Shown one piece after another: positions 55,195-64,000 of a stretch of 64,000 bases of DNA. How positions within the stretch are numbered: the stretch's first letter is position 1; each line of letters opens with the position of its first letter. The notes under the pieces were generated by a model. That model was not told the origin of the DNA. It saw nothing but the letters and a program-made list of their open reading frames with translations, and searched no databases. The position numbers and the translations under genes are program-made. The stretch spans positions 15,416,501 through 15,480,500 of the forward strand of contig CM066916.1 of NCBI GenBank assembly GCA_033964015.1, read 5' to 3'. The DNA comes from Scolanthus callimorphus. Lineage: Eukaryota; Cnidaria; Anthozoa; Actiniaria; Edwardsiidae.

Positions 55195-56656
55195 ACTGAT
55201 CAAGAGTGAATTGAACAGCTGAAAATGAACTTCAGGATCAACCTGCATGCTGTTAAAGTGAACCTAGTGAATGTTTTAAAAAAAATGAGGAAGTGAAGTT
55301 TTATGCACTTGTCACTGGAAACCCTAGCTCCCGGCCGGCGGGGTGGGAGTGCATTACGTCGAAGATGATTTTCAACAGCCGCCTATAGGCTACCTGCTAG
55401 CTACCATTCGCCTTTGTCACACAAGCGCCATCTTGGATTTTTCAGCAGATTTATTCAGCATGGAAACGAGGCCAAGCAGGACGCGGGTTTTGCTCATGTT
55501 AAAGCGAAGCCCTATGCTGGGATTTATGGTACAAAAGTTGACCAAGCTACCGAAGAAAACTTTTATTTGTTTTAGAATCAAAAGTTGATTGGCTCATTGC
55601 TTTTTTCTGCTTTGCCGGGTCATTCTGTAAACAAAATGGCGGCGCGTGACAAAGGCGAATGTACGACGCAACGCACGTTTGTACCTTGGCACTATTTTTT
55701 TTAATCCCTATTCTAGAATATGATCATATGAACACCTGCTAAACCCCTTACCTTTGCATATCAAGATAGTTCCCGTGTAAAATGTGTCGTTTTCTAAAAT
55801 TGCCTTATATGGAATTCCAGAAGTTTTCCTAGCTTATTTCCTACAATTGTCAAAAGGTTCGTCAAAACTTGCAGATTTTGGAGAGAAGCGCTGTTGTGGG
55901 CCGCCTTTGTTTTGGCCGCCAGAGCCCGGAAACTACCTACACAGGTAGCCCGAGTCACATTTATCTTAGGCCGGTGGAGTATGACCCCTACCCAAATGAG
56001 TTCACCTATTCAATCAACACTGCCCAGTAGTAGACGGACGCAAATCGCAAAGCTCGACGTTTGCAGATGATTCGCAGATGATTCGGATGCTGATGGTCTA
56101 AGAGCAAAGGCAGTACCCTCTCTTCAGTTTTTTAGTAAAGACCCTGGGTACACCTGGAAAAGTCGGGAGCCCAGATATATTCATGAAGCTGGTTGCCAGA
56201 GCCAGAAAAAATAAGAGCACGTTGAAGAGTGGTCGGCAGCCATATCCTATCGCCCGTGGTGAATTAAAAAAAACACAGTTTACCCAAATGACACCACCAT
56301 ACATGACCATATTTGGTCCGATTTGTGGCCCAGCAGACATGCATTGCGCGGTTGAGATCATGTGCTAAAATAGAAGACAGTAGAAATAAACAAGAAACCG
56401 TGCGCAGATGACTAAAATCACCAGAACGTAGAGAACTTTATCTCACAGCGAGTGATAATTGAAGACTTAGAAGGAGCTTCGTGAGATTCATGGGCGCAAG
56501 GTGGAATTTTGCAAGCCGCATAGCAATCAGGGACTACAATTGATTGATTCTATTTCAGTTACTCGAAAATTTCCTGAACTTGTCTTCTAACTGAAACTGA
56601 AGGAAGGAGGAACTCAATTATAATACCGTACTACCCGGACAAAGTCCTATTAAATT
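55195..56656. other. Gene-free stretch before the LRR gene
   Basis: No recognised coding. An 87-codon minus-strand frame (56098-56361) has a hydrophobic stretch (LFNVLLFFLALATSF) but no homology I can name. Confidence 0.35.
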
Positions 56657-59600
56657 ATGAAGTCCTTAATGGATATGTGCCTGTTTTGTGTGGCCGGAAA
56701 TCTTGGGAATATCAATCGACTTGGTTGCTTCCTTTCCAGAAACGACAAAGAAAACTTGCTCCAGATTCTGTGCGATCACGACATGCTCACGAGCGAACGT
56801 CTTCCCATGATAACTTATCACTTGTTCGCTTCACATCTACAGAGCGTGTCATTTAGCCACAATAAACAAGTTGGTGATTCCTTTTTAATAAGTCTGGCAG
56901 ACTGTGGCTGCAAACTGCGGAGCTTTACACTGGACCACTGTTATAGTGTCACTGGTGAGGACTGTAATTCCACGAAATTTCCACACCAAAGCACAGGGAA
57001 TTTCTGCAGAAACTCAGTTTCCCCATGACACAAGAATGGGAAGTGTCGATAGACAAACACATTGTGGCAAACACTTCACATATTCATGTGCCATGGGAAA
57101 TTCAGCTTTTCCCATGGATGGGTTTATGTAGAAATTATCCTGTAAGAGGGGGGAGGGGGTCCTTAGGTACGCACATCCCATCGTGATAGGGTTACCGTCG
57201 GTTGCAGCTACCCGTCTACACACACGTCAAAAACATGTTCTGTCGGCACGCGAAACTTCAAAGTTTTGACAGTGAAACTTGGATGTTTTGACGGCCAAAC
57301 TTGAACGTTTTTGTCACAATATTCAAGTCCGCACTTTCGTTTCAATAACAAACATTGCAAAAAGCTAATATTCTGTTAACTTCACAGTGTTTCTGGTCAA
57401 AAAGAAATAAATCAACTGAACTTTTTACCTTTTTCTACTCACGAGCGTCACCAAAGCTTCACGCTTGGGCGGGCAAACTTTCAAGTTCAACTGTCAAAAC
57501 TTCGAAGTTTCACGTGCCGACAGAACATGTTTTTGTCGAGCGTGTAGACAGGTAGCTGCAACCGACGGTACATCTGTGTTGGGTGGCCCTGCCAAGCACA
57601 AAGGGACCTTATGCTGTATTTCATCAAATGTCTGTCTTGATGAGTAGCTACTTTATGTATCTAAGCACTGAGCATATTGGTTCAATTTTCACATGACAAA
57701 CCAAACATTTGGCAGTCTGAATTTCCAATTTTTGTAATGGTTCGTATTGGAATTCTGAACTGCATTTGAATTTTATTGAAAAAGAAAGAAAGGATCCTTT
57801 TCACTTTGGCAGGGCTCAGTTAGTGTCCATTAGCATCAGGGTTTCCAGCTCAAGGTGGCACACTTGTACTCTCTCGGTGCCTCCAGAGGCCTAGCTACCC
57901 CATTTGCCTCACCTCCTGGAACAACCCTTGATGACATCAGAGCCAGAGCTTTTTATCATCAGAAATTTTGTTTTCTGAAAAAAATATTTCAACTTGGGTA
58001 TGTGAATTACATGCATATTTTGCTAAATTACTGCTTTGTCTTTTTACAGATAAAGGGCTCTATAGTCTTCTAAAAACACAGAATGAACTTGAATATGTAA
58101 AGCTAAGGTCACTTGACACTTCTGATCGCAGCCTAGCTGCACTCAAGTCAAAGATATTATCAACAGCGACATTCAAATGTCTGGCAAATATAACCAATAC
58201 TGGTATTGAAGCTGTTGTTAAAAACTGCCCAAATATTAAAAAACTCAAAATAAGCAGATGCAACAGCATATCAGATGGAGCAGTTGAAGCAGTTACTGAT
58301 AAGCTGGGGAAGAACCTGGTAAGTGCACTGTTTGTACTAGTCAAGAGAATTCTTCATATTGTGATCATGATCATTGTAAATGTATGTGGCCAAATCTTGA
58401 GGCTTGCAGCAGATAAGCTGAATTATGCTGGATCTTGCGGCACCAATGGCTGCCAAACCGTTGTAAGCGCAGACACTGAGGATCAAGTCACCCCTGCGTC
58501 CTGGTGGTTCTTTAACATCCCTCTAGTTCAGGTTAATGTAGTGCATGTGAGAGACAGGACCTATGGCTTAACTTCCTTGTCCGAGAAGACGTGAAGGTCT
58601 AACCATTTGCAGATGTTAGAGCAAAGCTTCTCAGACAATTATTTTCATATCAAACTCATTTTTGTGGCCACTCCATATTTGTATGGTTTCCTGGAAAACC
58701 AGATTGGTGATCAGGAGTTTTGCATCAGGCGAAAAATATATTTATGAAAAAAAGAACCAATTGATGAATTTTTTTTATGTTTCATGTCCCCTCCATGAAA
58801 ACATCTTAGCCGAGCTTACCCTGTTGTAGACAAATGATAAGTTAGTGGTATATCAAGGACAATTGACCTATATAAAAGGGTTTTTGCTAATCTTTGCGTG
58901 AATACTAAGTTTGAAGGATGCCCATCTGGTAAACAACATCCCATGAGAACATGTGGTCACCCTGTGGTGGCAAGTGTGTGTGTTTTTCCCATGCCCTTTT
59001 AGAGAGCTGCATTCCGATTAATTGTTGTAAACTCACACTAAAGATCACACGGCTTTACCCCTAATCTCTTTTAAAGCTTTTCTGTTTTTTGATTTTCAAA
59101 ACATTTGTCACTAATTTTGTTTTGGGTAATTTTTCGATAAATATTATACATATCTTTTATCTTTGGTAAAATAATTATTTTCATTTTCCTCAGGAGGACC
59201 TTAATCTTAACAACATACGACTTCTAACAGATTTATGTCTAATGGCTATTGGCAATGGTGACTGCCCTAATCTGAAAGAGTAAGTCATCTTCAAGTTGTT
59301 GTACATGTCTGTGGTAATAACATTGAATCATGCATCACTGCAATTTATCTATTCTCGGTTTTCATGTGACGTCGTCAAAACTCTAACTTCTAACCAAGAG
59401 ACCTACAGAGATATCCTTTCTGTCACGCAACACCAGTCACATATTTTGAACTTCCCGTATTTCACTTGATTTGCACCATTCTCTATTTGGCATGTCAGCA
59501 TGTTATCAAAATTCATATCTTACCATTCTGATACTATTCTTGTTGTTTGGATTGAAAATTGTGTCGTTTTGGCCGCCATTATGGAGCCCCAACATGGCGG

Positions 59601-61622
59601 CTCCATACAATTACTGTACAAAATGGCGCACATTCACTTGCTAATATTTCGCTCGAAAAGTGACCAATCGGCCTAAAATTTACCCAGGAAACATAATTAT
59701 TTTGTATATTCTTTATAATTCTGTTAGCCATCCAGTGTTAATTTAGAAAAATAAATTTTGTCACATGACAAGTGAAAACTAAGAATTAATGGTGATATTA
59801 ATTGACTTTACTATTATTGCTGTCTCCAGGCTTCATATAAATGGATGCAATCTTACAACAGGGAATGGATTGAAAATGGTATGCTATATACTGCACTGCA
59901 CTTCTACTTGTACATGAGGGGTTGCAAGGGGGAGGGGGTAATGGTCACCTGACTTCACTTTCACTGCAGAAATTTTTAGAAATAATGTTAGACTGTAATT
60001 TGAAAAGTAACCACACTTGAAAAGTGAACATCAAATGGCCCATTGGCTTTTCAAAACCTTGTAAGAAACCATGGTCGTCATGGTGCAATATGCACGACTG
60101 TTAATACAAAACTCTTCTGATTGTTAGGTTACCACTGGTTGTCCTACCCTCTCCAGTCTAGATATTGGCTATTGTTATAGAGCATGTAGAGATGGCACTT
60201 CGATTATCACGGAAACAGCTCTGCCAGCTACACTCACAGAATTAACATTACATGGGGTACAGCTGCCAGGAGAGCTTGTTGTAAAACTAGTCGAAAGGCT
60301 GTCACAGATCAAAATCCTTAGGTTGTGTGGAATCCAATCTGTGGACGATACTGTCTTGGAAAATGTAAGTTTATTTTAAATGCAGACAATGAGTTTGGAC
60401 AAAATTTGCTAGTGATCTGACAGATTTTTGTGGTATTGTGAGTATATTGTTTTCTCTGAAACAGAAACACAACAATAATGTCAGCATTTCTGACCTTTAT
60501 TTTGGTCAAACTTATTTACAGTATTGAATTGCAATATTGCATAAAACTATAATTAAGTTATTATAAGAAACAAAACAAAATTTTGCCTGTTTTACTTTTT
60601 TGCCTGTTTTTTTTTTTAATCTTGTCTATCTGCTATTTCTTGTCTGACCAAAGTTTTGATGTGGCTTTATGGTTCACTAATTTTTTGATAATTTATTTGT
60701 ACTTCTGTAACGTTTTGTGATATAATATTAAAATATAATATATTATATTATTACTATTATTGTTATTATATGTTGGAAATGTTAATAAGTAAAACATAAA
60801 AATCAATATAAAAGTATGGATAAAAATATGAGACTAAATTGAGTGCACCAAACAGTACACTGTATCCCCTTTTGATAAGTATTAGGGGATACTCATCATA
60901 ATGATATTATCTGCACAATAATAATAATAATAATAATAATAATGGTTTATTAGCATTCCAACAAAGAGGCTCTTCTATGCTAATGATCTATACTAAATGA
61001 ACTATACTACTTAAATGAGCTATACTACTTGAGCTAGAGTGATAAAAATACTAATACAAATTATTAATAAAACTACTGATAATAAACAATTGGTGGCGGT
61101 TCACTGTAAGACTAAGCTAATCTCATTTTAGCCTTATCATTAAAAAATGTCCTGACATTACGCTTAAAATTGAGAACTCTTTGGCCTCTCTTGTAGCGGA
61201 CGGTAACAGATTAAAAATCTGAGAGGCGTTGTACCCGAAAGGTGCCTTGAGTTTGCGCAGTGCTGAGTTTAAAAACACTACTTGATCTTAATGGTAACTA
61301 CTTGATCTTAATGGATCTTAAGGATAATGGTAAAATAATGCCTGTTAAGCTACATTAATATTTTGAGTACTAAAGATGAAAATTGTATGGCATACTTTAG
61401 GTGTGTAGCAGTGCTGGCTCCACCTTGATAGAACTTGACCTCAGTGCATGTGGAGAGGTCACTGATCAAGGTCTCTCTGCCATCCCTCGCCACTGCAAGG
61501 TTGTTGAGTCCTTCGTTCTCTCCTTCTGTCCCAAGATTAGTGGGCGGAGTCTCATTCCATTGTTAGAAGATCCAAAGCGAGCAGCTGAGATAAGGGTGAT
61601 GAGAGCCAATGGGTGTAAAACT
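56657..61622 (+). CDS. Leucine-rich-repeat protein (cysteine-containing, AMN1/FBXL-like), 3' end not found
   Basis: Exons: 56657-56954, 58050-58318, 59194-59279, 59830-59878, 60128-60364, 61401-61622; all GT-AG, and phases agree at each join with no stop. The N-terminal LMDMCLFCVAGNL recalls the start of AMN1-type LRR proteins. Repeats follow the C-N-x-(I/L)-(T/S)-D pattern: SRCNSISDGAVEAV, DLNLNNIRLLTDLCL, DLSACGEVTDQGLSAI, SFCPKISGRSLIPLL. Exon borders fall at repeat borders, usual for such genes. About 387 codons are visible; exon 6 ends at GTAAGT so at least one more exon is needed, which I could not locate before 64000. Such proteins often act as substrate receptors of ubiquitin ligases; no F-box is seen. 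Confidence 0.8.
56995..57140. repeat. CCATGGGAAA palindromic repeat, copy 4
   Basis: CAGGGAATTTCTGCAGAAAC and GGGAAATTCAGCTTTTCCCA then GGGTTTATGTAGAAATTATC; more diverged. Lies about 40 bp after the first splice donor of the LRR gene. Confidence 0.75.
57193..57570. mobile_element. 378-bp MITE in LRR intron 1
   Basis: TACCGTCGGTTGCAGCTACC at the left, GGTAGCTGCAACCGACGGTA at the right, and pairing inward through AAAAACATGTTCTGTCGGCA / TGCCGACAGAACATGTTTTT to about 90 bp. Confidence 0.9.
60916..61280 (-). mobile_element. LINE 3' fragment with ATT tail, in LRR intron 5
   Basis: Read on the minus strand: NSALRKLKAPFGYNASQIFN then LLPSATREAKEFSIL, a pattern typical of LINE C-termini, followed by a roughly 200-bp 3' UTR, AATAAACC and an (ATT)n tail (60916-60944). 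Confidence 0.7.
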
Positions 61623-63073
61623 GTAAGTATTTTCATAGAGCAATGTTGTTTTCTCTGTTACTTTATTTTGGGACTAGATTACCTCAACTATATTCAGCAC
61701 CGAAAGCAATTAAAGTGAACATTCAAAGAGTCCCATTTCCAAAAAATGCAGGCAGATATATTGGTACATAGCTGAGTACTCTATCAATATCTATGTATCT
61801 GCCATTGCTATGTACCTATTAAATAAAGTCATTGTTATTAATATAAGCCAAACTAGTAATAATTGTATATGGCAAAAATTAAAAGCAGATCTAACTTACC
61901 AGTACAGTATAGAAAACTTAATGCCGTGTTAACTGGTCAGTAATATGGGATGGAGGGTTGGTGCCATATAAACAAGCAGCATCAGCAATAAGGAAGTTAC
62001 CATGGAAACAATGCCATGGGACACCCCGGGCACCAGTCACACTGATTTCTCGGTGTAAATTATACTTACCCAGTAGAGGTGGGATGGGGGAACGCAACAA
62101 TAAACGTTCCCCCAAAGCAAACAAGCAATCACATGGACCACAGCATAACTAACCCCATAACGCATCCGTGTATGGGCTAACTGCCAGGCTCAATAAAACA
62201 TCTTGACAGAACCTCGTACCCAGAGCCCGTCAACTTTTGGCCAGCGGCAAGATTCAGGGCCCTGGGGGAATCCGATTTGTGAGCATGCGTGGTAGTTTAA
62301 AAAAACGTAACGAACTTTCATACAACAATCAAACCGGAAACCCAGAATCTGGGTTTTCAAAAATCGATTCCCCCAGAGCCCTGAATCTTTGCCGCTGGCC
62401 AAAAGATGACGGGCTCTGGGTACGAGATTGATCTTGGCACAACAAACTATAATGTAGCTCTGGGGCATACACTGCTAACCATCCAGACGTTCCGGATCCA
62501 GTGTTCAGTATGTAACCATGATGTTGGAAATGAGCAACTGCACATTATTTCCCAGTTACACTATCAATATTGGTTACTCTCAATGTACCAACATGTATGT
62601 TCTACACGGTCCATGATCAAGCTCCAACTGCGCATGAAAACGCCTTTGACCGTTGAAAAGAAAAATCACAAACACAACAAAGGATTCGATTATGCGAATT
62701 TATTGTCAATAATTTATAAAATGATATTAAATATAATGTGTATTTACAATCTATGTACACTAATGTATTTACAATATATAGCGCTATTCACTGTTTATCA
62801 ACATTGCCATTGTAATACTAATGTGCCAACCGTAGATTGAATAGCGCCCTTTGTTCTGTGAACCAGTCGATATCTGGTTGGCACATTAATAACAATGGAT
62901 GACGTCTGCGTGAACAGCGCTATACACTAGAGGCAGACGTTTTGGCACAGGTTTCTCTGACTTCTGGGTCAGATACATCGCGTCGATTTTTACGCTGCGA
63001 TGCGCAACATCATGCATAAGCGCTCATTCCTATCACGTGGAGATCACGAGCTGATCACGTGCCCGTCAGTCAT
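61623..63073. other. Gene-free stretch with one MITE
   Basis: Apart from the MITE at 62213-62426, no coding is recognised. The last LRR exon might lie here, but no candidate with leucine-rich pattern was found. Confidence 0.4.
62213..62426. mobile_element. 214-bp MITE
   Basis: CTCGTACCCAGAGCCCGTCA at the left, TGACGGGCTCTGGGTACGAG at the right, pairing inward through TTTTGGCCAGCGGCAA and TTCAGGGC to about 60 bp. Confidence 0.9.
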
Positions 63074-63857
63074 CTAGTACAACTTCATTAACTTCTCCAG
63101 CAGCGTGTTGTCCTCCTCATCCTCCTCAGTCTCACATGTGACGTCACTCTCCATTGTGCCAGGTTTTCCCGCCAGTCACACAAGGCCGTAGCAGCCTCGA
63201 TCTCGTACTGGCGGGTGCGGAGGTCCTCAAGGGTCCGCTTGGCTTCACAGAGCTGCGATTTCAGTTGTTGATTGTCGTCATAAGCGATCCTGTAATGTAA
63301 ATGTGTAAGGTTAATGTAGTCGGACCTTGATAACGAGAACTGAATGACAAGATGCGAAGCGAAATAAGAACTGACAAAGCATGGTATTGCATGTAGTCAT
63401 CCGACATGGAACGACATACAAATGACATAACATGGTATGACAACATGATCACGCATAAAAGTCATGACATTCCGTGATGTGGTGTGACAAAACATGCTAT
63501 GACAGTGTATGTACAAATGAGATGACATGACATATGTCACATCATATGACATAGTATGACAACATGAGTCTGTACGAAAGATACGCCATCACATGTGAGG
63601 TACACATGAGCACAAATACAAAATCATTTGATGTGGTGTGGTATGGCATGACACTGAAATGATAACATGGTGCGATAATTTGCGAGCACAGCATCTCAAA
63701 TTCATTGCGTGCTTTCACTCACATCATTTCTAGCAGCATCTCGTTGCGTCTCTGTTGCGCTTGTTGCCGTTTAGTTTGGATTTCATCTCTCAGCTCATTG
63801 CGTAGATTAATCAGCCCTAGAAGCTGCAGCTTCATTCTGCGCTTTTCGCTGATCAAG
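63074..63857 (-). CDS. Coiled-coil protein, last two exons
   Basis: Exon 63857-63723 encodes a charged helix (RRMKLQLLGLINLRNELRDE, then QQAQQRRNEMLLEMM) and ends at a GTGAGT donor. Exon 63289-63074 continues (AYDDNQQLKSQLCEAKRTLE, LRTRQYEIEAATALCDWRE) and ends with an acidic C-terminus CETEEDEEDNTLLEKLMKLY before TAG. The reading frame changes by one base within the exon near 63160 (A-run), so either one base is missing or a small splice adjustment exists. The protein is heptad-rich throughout; family not recognised. The gene continues beyond the right edge. Confidence 0.6.
63400..63560. repeat. Degenerate ATGACA-rich repeat
   Basis: Many spaced ATGACA / TATGACAACATG words in the intron between the two coiled-coil exons; imperfect, no fixed period. 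Confidence 0.55.
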
Positions 63858-64000
63858 CTGAAATATAACAGGAACAATAACGCTGTCAGCATTGTATCAA
63901 TGATAGCATCTGCGAGAGGATTACAAAACAAAACTTTTGGGCTCCAGTTGTTCAAACGCTTTGTTCTTGGTGTAATCCCCGTGTAATCAGAAAGCCGAAT

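Noticed and set aside
57800..57950. Possible extra LRR exon after TTTGGCAG at 57812
   Set aside because: Every frame compatible with the phase meets a stop before a donor.
1..64000. tRNA, rRNA or other structured RNA genes
   Set aside because: None recognised by eye on either strand; a covariance search would be needed to exclude small ones.

Overview
The window is eukaryotic and looks like an early-branching animal, most likely an anthozoan cnidarian (coral or sea anemone). This is inferred from GT-AG introns of animal type, a plant/bacterial-style Amt ammonium transporter, a GT10 alpha-1,3-fucosyltransferase, an Ig/FN3 surface receptor, and a very dense mix of small terminal-inverted-repeat transposons, gypsy and LINE remnants. 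I cannot name the species.

Layout. 1-3.5 kb: 3' part of a gypsy LTR retrotransposon. 3.5-19.9 kb: no host gene that I can support; LINE remnants, several MITE families, a 42-bp satellite, a 402-bp perfectly centred palindrome and a 3.2-kb inverted-repeat element. 19.9-28.5 kb (+): a ten-exon Amt ammonium transporter, broken by a Mutator-like insertion in exon 3 and four frame-breaking indels, with further MITEs at two splice donors. 29.5-53.1 kb (-): an eight-exon Ig-Ig-FN3-FN3-FN3 single-pass membrane protein whose exon phases close exactly (591 codons). A fucosyltransferase gene lies antisense in its third intron. 56.7-61.6 kb (+): a six-exon leucine-rich-repeat protein, 3' end not found. 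63.1-63.9 kb (-): the last exons of a coiled-coil protein.

The most unusual object is a 9,984-bp element (31859-41842) sitting inside an 83-bp minisatellite, itself in a 13.5-kb intron of the Ig/FN3 gene. It has 12-bp terminal inverted repeats. It carries a spliced SF3-like helicase gene, a one-fold cyclin-like gene, and a zinc-finger/tyrosine-recombinase/Myb fusion gene broken by two in-frame stops. Eleven copies of the spaced palindrome GGAAC-N5-GTTCC lie near the right end and one near the left end. Helicase plus iterons suggests self-directed DNA replication, the cyclin suggests acting on the host cell cycle, and the recombinase suggests integration. I do not recognise this gene combination from any named element family.

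Limits: gene structures were built by eye from splice signals, phase and motifs. Repeat families are defined only from copies inside this window. No search was run.
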